DNA of 64,000 bases, taken from Collinsella tanakaei YIT 12063. GTDB taxonomy: Bacteria; Actinomycetota; Coriobacteriia; Coriobacteriales; Coriobacteriaceae. The DNA lies in contig NZ_JH126473.1 of assembly GCF_000225705.1 (NCBI RefSeq), positions 82,388 through 146,387 on the forward strand. The letters run 5' to 3'. This document shows, piece by piece, positions 26,477 to 34,073 of this stretch. Numbering within the stretch: the first letter of the stretch is position 1; every line of letters begins with the position of its first letter. Below the pieces are notes generated by a model. That model was given only the letters and a program-made list of their open reading frames with translations, was not told the DNA's origin and made no database searches. Made by a program: the position numbers and the translations under genes.

Positions 26477-27760
26477 TTAGTTGTTCTCGATCGCGGGCAG
26501 GTCTGCGGGCAGGGCGATGTGTCCGGCGACGGCAGAGGCCGCGGCGACGGCGGGGCTTGCCAGGTAGACCTCGCTGGTTGTGTCTCCCATGCGACCCACG
26601 AAATTGCGGTTGGTGGTGGACACGCAGCGCTCGCCCGCGGCGAGAATGCCCATGTAGCCGCCCAAGCACGGACCGCAGGTGGGGGTGGAGAACACGCAAC
26701 CGGCATCGATGAAGGTATCTGCCAGGCCCTCGGCCATGCACTGCTTGAACACGGCCTGGGTCGCGGGGATCACGATGCAGCGCACGCCCGGCGCCACGCT
26801 GCGACCGCGCATGATCTGGGCCGCGGCGCGCATGTCCTCGATGCGGCCGTTGGTGCAGCTGCCGATGACCGCCTGGTCGATGGAGATATGGCGGCTCTCC
26901 TCCACCGGATGGGTGTTGCTGGGCAGGTGCGGCCAGGAAACGCAGGGCTTGATATCCGCGGCGTCGATGTGGACGACGCGGGCGTACTCGGCATCCGCGT
27001 CCGCATGGTATTCGACGTACTCGCGCTGGCAGCGGCCGTCCAGCCAGGCGCGCGCGACATCGTCCACCTCGATGATGCCGGCCTTGCCGCCCGCCTCGAT
27101 CGCCATGTTGGAGATGGTCATGCGGCCCTCCATGGAGAGCGCCTCGATGGTGGAACCGGCGAACTCCATGACCTGGTACAGCGCTCCGTCGACCCCGATG
27201 AGACCGATGATGTGCAGGATGATGTCCTTGGCGCTGGCGCCGGCGGGCAGCTCGCCATCGATCTCGAAGCGAATGGTGGGCGGTACCTTGAACCACGCGC
27301 GACCGGTCGCCAGGCCCACGCCCGCGTCCGTGGAGCCCGCGCCCGTGGAAAAGGCACCCAGCGCGCCGTAGGTGCAGGTGTGGGAGTCCGCGCCGATGAT
27401 GAGGTCGCCGGGCACCACGGTACCGGTCTCGGGCAGCAGCGCGTGCTCGATGCCGGCGCAGCCCTGTTCCCAGTAGTGGGTGATCTTCTGCTCATGGGCA
27501 AAATCGCGCATCTTCTTGGTCTGCTCGGCGCTCTTGATGTCCTTGTTGGGCGCGTAGTGGTCGGGCACCAGGCAGACGCGATCGCGATCGAATACGCGCT
27601 GGGCGCCCAGCTCGCGGAATACATCGATGGCGATGGGCGCGGTGATATCGTTCGCGAGGACTATGTCGAGGTCGCACTCGACCAGCTGTCCGGGTCGCAC
27701 CTCGTCCAAGCCGGCATGTGCCGCCAAGATCTTCTCGGCTACGGTCATGGGTCTGGTCAT
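26477..27760 (-). CDS. leuC: 3-isopropylmalate dehydratase large subunit
   Basis: 427 residues, aconitase-type catalytic subunit. Its [4Fe-4S] Cys ligands lie in IGSCTNGRIED and in the TPTCGPCLGG segment. GADSHTCTYGALGAFSTGAGSTD is the substrate-binding stretch. The roughly 420-residue length is the homoaconitase/archaeal-like LeuC group rather than the longer 465-residue proteobacterial type. ATG 27760 follows GCAGAAAGGAATTCCC. It lies 23 bp after leuA. Confidence 0.95.
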   Translation of the reverse strand: MTRPMTVAEKILAAHAGLDEVRPGQLVECDLDIVLANDITAPIAIDVFRELGAQRVFDRDRVCLVPDHYAPNKDIKSAEQTKKMRDFAHEQKITHYWEQGCAGIEHALLPETGTVVPGDLIIGADSHTCTYGALGAFSTGAGSTDAGVGLATGRAWFKVPPTIRFEIDGELPAGASAKDIILHIIGLIGVDGALYQVMEFAGSTIEALSMEGRMTISNMAIEAGGKAGIIEVDDVARAWLDGRCQREYVEYHADADAEYARVVHIDAADIKPCVSWPHLPSNTHPVEESRHISIDQAVIGSCTNGRIEDMRAAAQIMRGRSVAPGVRCIVIPATQAVFKQCMAEGLADTFIDAGCVFSTPTCGPCLGGYMGILAAGERCVSTTNRNFVGRMGDTTSEVYLASPAVAAASAVAGHIALPADLPAIENN

Positions 27761-27782
27761 GGGAATTCCTTTCTGCGGCTCG

Positions 27783-29345
27783 CTACTGTGCGTCAGCGGT
27801 GGCGGCGGCGTTATCTGCAGCGCGCTCGCGCTGGTGTGAGATCAGGCGGTTGAGGGCATTGAGGTATGCCTTGGTGGAGCTCACCACGATGTCGCCGTCA
27901 GAGCCACGGCCCGTGTAGACCTCGCCGTCCGCCGCGGTCACGCGCACCGTCACCTCGCCCAGGGCGTCGATGCCGCGGGTAACGGCCTGGATGGCGAACT
28001 CGGACAGGTCGTTGTCAACGGAGACCACCTGGTTGACGGCTTTGTAGACGGCGTCGATGGGGCCGGTGCCAAACGCGCAGACCTTGTGCTCGGCGCCCTC
28101 CTCGTCCAAAAGCGTCAGCGTGGCCGTGGGCGTGAGCGGGAAGCCGCAGGAGACCTGAACCGCTCCCAGCGTCCAGATGGCCGCGCTCACGCGCTCGCGC
28201 TCGTGAACTATGGACTCCAGATCCTCGTCGTAGACTTCCTTCTTCTTGTCCGCGACCTCCAAGAAGGACTGGTAGATGGTCTCGAACTCCTCGTCGTTGA
28301 AGGCATAGCCCAGCTCGCCCATACGGTGGCGGAGCGCCGCGTGGCCGGAGCGGGCGGACAGGATGATCTGCGAACCGCCGGCGCCCACGTCTGCGGGGTC
28401 GATGATCTCGTAGGTGTCGCGCGCCTTGAGGACGCCGTCCTGGTGGATGCCGGAGCTGTGTGCGAAGGCGTTGGCGCCCACGATGGCCTTGTTGGGCTGG
28501 ACGTTGATGCCGGTGATGGAACTCACCAGCTTGCTGGCACGGGTAAGCTCGGTGGTCACGATGTCGGTGTGGGCGTCGAGCGCCTCCTCGTGCATGTGAA
28601 TCGCCATGACGACCTCTTCGAGCGAGGTATTGCCAGCGCGCTCGCCCAGGCCGTTGATGGTGCACTCGATCTGAGTGGCTCCGTTGCGGACGCTCTCGAG
28701 GGCGAGGGCCGTCGCCATGCCGAGGTCGTTATGGGTGTGGACGGAAATGGTGACGTCCTCGATTCCGTCGACGCGCTCGCGCAGGTCGCGGATGCGCGCG
28801 CCGAAGTCCCACGGCATGTTGTAACCGGTGGTGTCTGGAATGTTGACCACGGTGGCGCCCGCCTTAACGGCCGCTTGGATGATGCGGACCAGGAACTCCT
28901 GGTCGGAGCGGCCGGCGTCCTCTGCGTAGAACTCGACATCGTCCACAAAATTGCGAGCGTACTTCACCGCATGGATGGCGCGCGCGATTGCCTGTTCCTC
29001 GGTCATGCGGAGCTTGTCGCGCAGATGGCTGGGGGACACGCCCAGACCCGTGTGGATACGCGGGCACTTTGCCGTGCGCAGCGCCTCTGCCGCGACCTCG
29101 ATATCGCGATCGACCGCGCGGGTGAGGCCGCAGACGGTGCAGGCGTCGCCGGCGATGCGACCGATCTCCTGGACGCTCTTGAAGTCGCCCGGACTGGAAA
29201 TGGGAAAGCCCGCCTCGATGACGTCGACCTTCATGCGCACCAGCTGGCGGGCTATGATGAGTTTTTCCTCGGTGTTCATGCTGGCGCCGGGCGACTGCTC
29301 GCCGTCGCGCAGGGTGGTATCGAAGATGGCGATCTTGCGGCTCAT
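27783..29345 (-). CDS. leuA: 2-isopropylmalate synthase
   Basis: 520 residues. It condenses 2-oxoisovalerate with acetyl-CoA, the committed step to leucine. The N-terminal TIM barrel carries DTTLRDGEQSPGASM and the metal-binding VHTHNDLGMA; NGLGERAGNTSLEEVVMA follows. The C-terminal LeuA allosteric domain (about 390-500, with GTGPIDAVYKAVNQVV) is complete, so leucine feedback inhibition is expected. ATG 29345 follows ACCAGGAGGAACC. It is the first structural gene after a leader peptide and attenuator, giving transcriptional as well as allosteric leucine control. Confidence 0.96.
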   Translation of the reverse strand: MSRKIAIFDTTLRDGEQSPGASMNTEEKLIIARQLVRMKVDVIEAGFPISSPGDFKSVQEIGRIAGDACTVCGLTRAVDRDIEVAAEALRTAKCPRIHTGLGVSPSHLRDKLRMTEEQAIARAIHAVKYARNFVDDVEFYAEDAGRSDQEFLVRIIQAAVKAGATVVNIPDTTGYNMPWDFGARIRDLRERVDGIEDVTISVHTHNDLGMATALALESVRNGATQIECTINGLGERAGNTSLEEVVMAIHMHEEALDAHTDIVTTELTRASKLVSSITGINVQPNKAIVGANAFAHSSGIHQDGVLKARDTYEIIDPADVGAGGSQIILSARSGHAALRHRMGELGYAFNDEEFETIYQSFLEVADKKKEVYDEDLESIVHERERVSAAIWTLGAVQVSCGFPLTPTATLTLLDEEGAEHKVCAFGTGPIDAVYKAVNQVVSVDNDLSEFAIQAVTRGIDALGEVTVRVTAADGEVYTGRGSDGDIVVSSTKAYLNALNRLISHQRERAADNAAATADAQ

Positions 29346-29436
29346 GGTTCCTCCTGGTACTTGCCGACGGGCTGACGTGCGTCATAGCAGGAGGGCTGGC
29401 GGCCGACTTTGCCGGAAAACTCGCCCAAGCGAGATG

Positions 29437-29495
29437 AAAAAGCACCCATACGCGCCAACGACCTGCTAGACAGATACGGATACGCGTGTGGGTGC
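29437..29495 (-). promoter_or_regulatory. Leucine attenuator: terminator stem of the leuACDB leader
   Basis: On the minus strand, 13-base arms (29483-29495 with 29442-29454, one G-T mismatch) form a hairpin directly followed by TTTTT (29437-29441): a complete intrinsic terminator about 90 bases before leuA. The 5' arm begins with CGCGTATCC on the transcript (29478-29486), which is the exact complement of GGATACGCG at the end of the leader-peptide ORF (29527-29535). The two pairings exclude each other, giving antiterminator and terminator forms. Confidence 0.85.
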
Positions 29496-29522
29496 CAAAC
29501 GTTTCAGTGTGCGGAAAGGACC

Positions 29523-29591
29523 CTAGCGCGTATCCTTGCTGAGTAGCGCTAGGCCTAGTAGATGCAATGCCGTGTGCATGCTGCGATCCAT
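29523..29591 (-). CDS. leuL: leu operon leader peptide (leucine attenuation)
   Basis: 22-codon ORF with ATG 29591 and TAG 29523-29525, and AAAGGACGCCC as ribosome-binding site. Six of the 22 residues are Leu, clustered as LHLLGLALL, and four are encoded by CTA, normally a rare codon in such GC-rich DNA. Ribosome stalling at these codons when Leu-tRNA is scarce would leave GGATACGCG (29527-29535) free to pair with 29478-29486. That prevents the terminator and lets RNA polymerase reach leuA. When leucine is plentiful the ribosome covers that arm and the terminator forms. Confidence 0.85.
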   Translation of the reverse strand: MDRSMHTALHLLGLALLSKDTR

Positions 29592-29759
29592 GGGCGTCCT
29601 TTCTGTAACCAACGCGCTTTAGTGTATCAGAGTGTTTGCTGCAGCTGGCACTTGGTCTGACGGTTCGCAACCAACTGGTTACATTATTCAGGATCCACTT
29701 CATTCTTCACGATTTTATTCATGCAAAACGATTGCTCGCTGCAGCCCCCTCGTCCGCAA

Positions 29760-29800
29760 TAAGAAAGGTCCGGCAAACGCAGCGGCGCTCACCGGACCTT
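29760..29800 (-). terminator. Terminator of the HelD-like gene
   Basis: AAGGTCCGG / CCGGACCTT arms (29765-29773 with 29792-29800). On the minus strand it is followed by a T-rich TTCTTATT. Confidence 0.75.
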
Positions 29801-29824
29801 GCATACAGCGGTATGGACCAAAGG

Positions 29825-31945
29825 CTAGGAAAGAAGGCTCGACATCTCGCCGCAGGAGAACAGCGTCACCTGGTGCATCGCACGGGAGACGGCGGTATAG
29901 AGTTGACGGCGGGCCAGGGGCGTATCCGGATACGTCGTCGCGTCCGCATCGGGAATGACCACGTGGTCGAACTCCAGACCCTTCGCCATGACCAGCGTCA
30001 CAATCACCACGCCGCTCGCCGGGAGCGACTGGTTCTTCTTCAGCACCGGCACGTCGTTGTCCAGCAGCTTGGCGATACGATAGGCGGCCTTGGCATCGTT
30101 GGCGACGATGGCGGTAAGCCCCGCCTGGTCACCCTCCGCCTCGGCGCGCGCCGCGGCGACGACCTCGCGCAGCGCGGCGGCGAGCTCCCCATCGGCCTCA
30201 AAGGCCCCGCGGCGCGGCTCCAGGCCCGCACGGCGCACGCTGGCGAGCTTGATGTCGTCGCCCATGTGGACCAAACGGCTAAAGACCGCCGTGACCTCGG
30301 GGCTCGAACGGTAGCTGGTCAGCAGGCGGCACACGTCAACCTGGCCGTGGGTCGCCTCGAAGATCGAGCGGATCTCGTCAAAGCTCGCCGTGCCCTCGCG
30401 AATCGCCTGGTTCTGGTCGCCCAGCAGCAAGAAATGCGCGCTGCCGAAGAATTTGGAGAGGACCATCAGCTGCGCCGCGGAATAATCCTGCACCTCGTCG
30501 ATCATGACGTAGCGGGCGTCCGACGTACCGCGGCCGCAGATCAGCAGGCGCAGGTACAAAAGCTCGGTGGCAGACAGCGTCTTCTGGTCGAGCATGCGCA
30601 TGCCTATGCGGTCAAGGCGCAGCCAGGTAAGACGGTCGATGTCGGCCTCCGCGCCGGCAAAGAGATAATCCAGGTAGCGACGCGTGACGCGGGCGATCTC
30701 GTCCTCATCGGACGTGTCGATCACAGAGCCCAGAATCTGGATCTGCGCCTCCACGTCCAGGCCCATGGCGCGCTCCTGCCAATCGTCGGAGCGGGCCATG
30801 CCGGCAAGGCGGCGATCCAAGCGGTCGCGCAGCTCGTCGCAGGTAAGGGCCACAAAACGCGGGCCGATGCCCCACTTGGCGTGCTTGTCCACCACGCTGC
30901 CTATCTGCCCGGCGGACAACAGCGTGACATCGTCCATGGTGATGGCGCGCAGGTCGTCCGTGGTGATGACCAGGCTGCCGATCTCGTCCTCCAGGCGCTT
31001 GAGCGAGGACGCGGGCGTTTTGGAGCCGTCGTCGCGGTTGCCCGCCCCCTGCTCCTCGACAAAATCTCGCCAGGTGTACAGGCGCGGGTTGGCCTCGCCC
31101 ATAGAGGGCAGGACGCCGTCGATATATCGCTCGAATACCTCGTTGGGGCTAAAGAGATACACCTGGTTTGCGTTGAGCGTCTCATGGTTGTGGTACAGCA
31201 AATAGGCGATGCGCTGCAGCATGACCGAGGTCTTACCGGAGCCCGCGATGCCGTTGACCAGCATGACGGGGACGTCCGCATGGCGAACCACCTCGTTCTG
31301 CTCGCGCTGGATGGTCGCGGTGATAGCCTGCAGCTTCTCGGAATGGTGCTTGCGCAGGGCGTTCAGCAGCAGCGAATCCTCGATGGCGACCGTAGTGTCG
31401 AAGTAAGCGTGCAGCTGGTCGCGCTCGATATCGAACTGGCGGCGCAGCTCCAGCTCCACCGTCTTCAAACGGCCGTTGACGGTATAGCTGGTCTGGCCGT
31501 TCTCCTGGTTGTAATACGTCTCCGCGATGGGGTTGCGCCAGTCGACCACCAGCGGCGTGTGACGGTCGTCCGTAATACCCGCGGCGCCGATGTAGACGTC
31601 GCGCGCCGGGCGATCGGGGCGCATCTTCAGGCGGACCTTGGCGAAATAGGGCTGGCGGAGAAGCAGCAGCACCTTGCGCAGACGGTCCACGCTAAAGTCA
31701 TGGTACTGGTTGTAGGCGTCGATAACCGCGTTCAGGGTCTCGATGGCGGCCAGGGTCTCCATGGTCTCGTCCGCTCCGCCAAAGTCGGGGCGAATCTCCT
31801 CGCTCATGGTGACCAGGTCGGCAGCGGCCTGCTTGTGGTCGTGCTCGAGCTGGTGCGTCAGGTCGTCGCGAAAGCCAAGCAGCTGCTTATAGAGCTCGTC
31901 CAGGTGCGCTTGCTCCTCGACAAGTACGGGATCGTCTTCATTCAT
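29825..31945 (-). CDS. HelD-like UvrD/Rep-family helicase (RNA polymerase recycling factor)
   Basis: 706 residues. An N-terminal acidic, coiled-coil-prone region (EEQAHLDELYKQLL...) resembles the RNA polymerase-secondary-channel arm of HelD. The UvrD-type motor follows: Walker A NGIAGSGKTSVMLQR, motif II MIDEVQDYS, motif III LLLGDQNQAI, motif V/VI TLVMAKGLEFDHVVIPDAD and LYTAVSRAMHQVTLF. The gap between Walker A and the later motifs fits HelD rather than canonical UvrD. HelD clears stalled RNA polymerase from DNA. ATG 31945 has GCGAGGGACTT in front. Alone in its unit, with its own terminator. Confidence 0.85.
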   Translation of the reverse strand: MNEDDPVLVEEQAHLDELYKQLLGFRDDLTHQLEHDHKQAAADLVTMSEEIRPDFGGADETMETLAAIETLNAVIDAYNQYHDFSVDRLRKVLLLLRQPYFAKVRLKMRPDRPARDVYIGAAGITDDRHTPLVVDWRNPIAETYYNQENGQTSYTVNGRLKTVELELRRQFDIERDQLHAYFDTTVAIEDSLLLNALRKHHSEKLQAITATIQREQNEVVRHADVPVMLVNGIAGSGKTSVMLQRIAYLLYHNHETLNANQVYLFSPNEVFERYIDGVLPSMGEANPRLYTWRDFVEEQGAGNRDDGSKTPASSLKRLEDEIGSLVITTDDLRAITMDDVTLLSAGQIGSVVDKHAKWGIGPRFVALTCDELRDRLDRRLAGMARSDDWQERAMGLDVEAQIQILGSVIDTSDEDEIARVTRRYLDYLFAGAEADIDRLTWLRLDRIGMRMLDQKTLSATELLYLRLLICGRGTSDARYVMIDEVQDYSAAQLMVLSKFFGSAHFLLLGDQNQAIREGTASFDEIRSIFEATHGQVDVCRLLTSYRSSPEVTAVFSRLVHMGDDIKLASVRRAGLEPRRGAFEADGELAAALREVVAAARAEAEGDQAGLTAIVANDAKAAYRIAKLLDNDVPVLKKNQSLPASGVVIVTLVMAKGLEFDHVVIPDADATTYPDTPLARRQLYTAVSRAMHQVTLFSCGEMSSLLS

Positions 31946-32096
31946 AAGTCCCTCGCAATCAAATAGGGTGCAACGGGCGCAGTCCAGTGTACCCAAAGCC
32001 CCGCCGCCCACGTTCAAGAATCACAACAAGCGCATTGACCAAGCATGCTCCGGGCACACCGGCGCCGGCCCGCGTGCCCCTCGATCTCCACGCTCG

Positions 32097-33890
32097 TCAA
32101 GCACGCCAGCGGTTCAGCACCGCAGCGAGTTCTTGTGGACGAGGAAGGGCCAGGCCGCACGCAACGTAGTCGTGCTCCGCGAGCGCGCGCCAACCCTCGC
32201 GATCAAGCAGCGCCATCAACTCGTCGACGGCTTTAGCGACCGGCTTTCCCTGGACGAGGATTCCCGCCTGCGCGCCAATGCGGACCAGCTGCGCCAACGC
32301 GCGGGCCTGGCAGGGGTCCACAAGCTGCTCCACCAGACGCACGTCGGCGCTCCCCTGCCCCACCTGCAGCTCCTCGCAGCCGCAGGTCCGCACCTTGATG
32401 CGATTGTCGCGCGCACCGCGCCCGGCTCCTCGTCCGCCAAAACCACCACGGGCACCGCGTCCGCCGCGATCGTCGCGTCCACCCCGGTCGCCCCTTGCGC
32501 TATCCGTCCCCGGAGCAACGGGCGACACCGCGATCGCCCTGTTACCTGCAGGCAAGGCGAACCTCGCGGCGCGCGGCGTTGCGGGCGCAGCCAGCTCCGC
32601 GCAAACGGCACGCGCGTGTGCCGTAATGTCGTGAACGCGATAGCGATCCATCTGCAGCACCACATCTGCCACCGAGAAGTACGCGCCCGAGCTGCCCGCC
32701 ACGATAATGCTGCTCACGCCCGCACGCTCCCACAGGTCGCGCACGCGCTCCACAAACGGCGTGATGGGCTCGAACTCGCGCGCCACCACGGCCTCCATCA
32801 GCGCGTCGCGAACCATAAAGTTGGTAGCGGAGGTATCCTCGTCGATCAGCAGCGCACGCGCGCCGGCCTCGTATGCCTCAACGGTCGCCGCTGCCTGCGA
32901 AGTCGATCCGCTAGCGTCCACGGTCGAGAACCGGGAGGTATCGCGCCCGTCCGGCAAGTCGCGAATGAACAGCGAGATGTCCACGCCGCTCACCGCGCGC
33001 CCGTCCTCCGCGCGCAGCTTCTCCGCGGTCGCGTCCGTCAGCACAAGCTCGCGCCCGTCGCCCGCAACATGGTTGTACACGCCGTCTTGCAATGCGCGCA
33101 AAAGCGTCGACTTGCCGTGGTAGCCGCCGCCCACAATCAAGGTCACGCCGCGCTTGATGCCCATGCCGGCGACCTTGCCGCGGTGCGGCAGATCCAAAAC
33201 AACGCGCTGCTCCGCGGGAGCCTCAAAGGCAAGCGCGCTTTCAAGCGGCCTCTGGGAAACCCCGCTCTCGCGCGGCAAGATCGAGCCGTCGGCAACAAAG
33301 GCCACCAGGTCGGCAGCTTCCATCTGCTCGCGCGCGGCGTGCTGATCGTCCGCTAGGTCAACCGCCGCCCATGCCTGGTCAAGCAGGCCATCGTCCACAA
33401 ACAGCGTACGCTCCACGCATTGGGGCACAAAATCAAGAAGCATCTTCGCGGCGGCGCGGCCGTCAACCGTGCGACCGTGCGCCGGCAACCCCGCCTCAAA
33501 GCGAAACGTCACCGATCCGCCGTCCACCTCGCAGGCGGAACGCGCCAGCACCTCCTGCCCGGGACACGTGGTCGCCAGCACGCCGCTTTTGCCCGAGCCG
33601 CCCGCACACATGCTGCACCCAGCGAGAGCGCGCGAGAAGCGACGCAACAGCACGTCCTCAAGCGCCGTGCGCTTATGCGCCTTGTCCCACAACCCCGCGG
33701 GAATATGCAAAACCTCGTTGTGCACGTTCACGCTCACGCTAGACGGCGAGGCGAACGGGTCGCCCTGCACGTGGTCAATAGACAAAACAAAGTCGCCAAA
33801 GTCGTACTGTCCGCGCAGATCCTTGTACGCCGGGTAGCCCCTACGGTCGATGCGCTCCAGCTCGCGCTGCAAATCCCTATCGCTTCTCAC
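32097..33890 (-). CDS. ABC-ATPase domain protein (PF09818-type P-loop ATPase)
   Basis: 597 residues of a predicted ABC-class ATPase without membrane part. An N-terminal family region (RELERIDRRGYPAYKDLRGQYDF) comes first. Walker A GGGYHGKSTLLRALQ and a Walker B region ARALLIDEDTSATNFMVRD follow, with the Q-loop and IIVAGSSGAYF switch near the end. A Gly/Arg/Asp-rich linker (RGDRGGRDDRGGRGARGGFGGRGAGRGARD, about residues 470-500) precedes a C-terminal tail. That RGG-like linker is unusual and could bind RNA. I chose GTG 33890, with GGGGAGG 6 bases upstream; ATG 33905 has no separate RBS. Function in bacteria is unknown. Confidence 0.75.
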   Translation of the reverse strand: MRSDRDLQRELERIDRRGYPAYKDLRGQYDFGDFVLSIDHVQGDPFASPSSVSVNVHNEVLHIPAGLWDKAHKRTALEDVLLRRFSRALAGCSMCAGGSGKSGVLATTCPGQEVLARSACEVDGGSVTFRFEAGLPAHGRTVDGRAAAKMLLDFVPQCVERTLFVDDGLLDQAWAAVDLADDQHAAREQMEAADLVAFVADGSILPRESGVSQRPLESALAFEAPAEQRVVLDLPHRGKVAGMGIKRGVTLIVGGGYHGKSTLLRALQDGVYNHVAGDGRELVLTDATAEKLRAEDGRAVSGVDISLFIRDLPDGRDTSRFSTVDASGSTSQAAATVEAYEAGARALLIDEDTSATNFMVRDALMEAVVAREFEPITPFVERVRDLWERAGVSSIIVAGSSGAYFSVADVVLQMDRYRVHDITAHARAVCAELAAPATPRAARFALPAGNRAIAVSPVAPGTDSARGDRGGRDDRGGRGARGGFGGRGAGRGARDNRIKVRTCGCEELQVGQGSADVRLVEQLVDPCQARALAQLVRIGAQAGILVQGKPVAKAVDELMALLDREGWRALAEHDYVACGLALPRPQELAAVLNRWRA

Positions 33891-33993
33891 AACACGCCTC
33901 CCCATGTATATGTGGACGAGAACTCTCTTTGCATGCATTGTGAACCATCCGGAACTACGCTCATGCGCCAAGCATGCAGACGGGCACAAAATA

Positions 33994-34025
33994 AGCGGTC
34001 CGCATGCACTCGCACACGAACCGCT
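33994..34025 (-). terminator. Weak terminator-like hairpin downstream of the LPXTG adhesin gene
   Basis: AGCGGT / ACCGCT arms (33994-33999 with 34020-34025). On the minus strand it is followed by TATTTT. Confidence 0.4.
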
Positions 34026-34073
34026 CTTCAATCGAAACTATGAGGTTCAATTTCAAAACTTCTATCGTCCATC

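Noticed and set aside
24605-27853. Very long plus-strand open frame opposite leuBDC
   Set aside because: It is a shadow of GC-rich codon use on the opposite strand; the minus-strand genes show complete enzyme families, RBSs and an operon.
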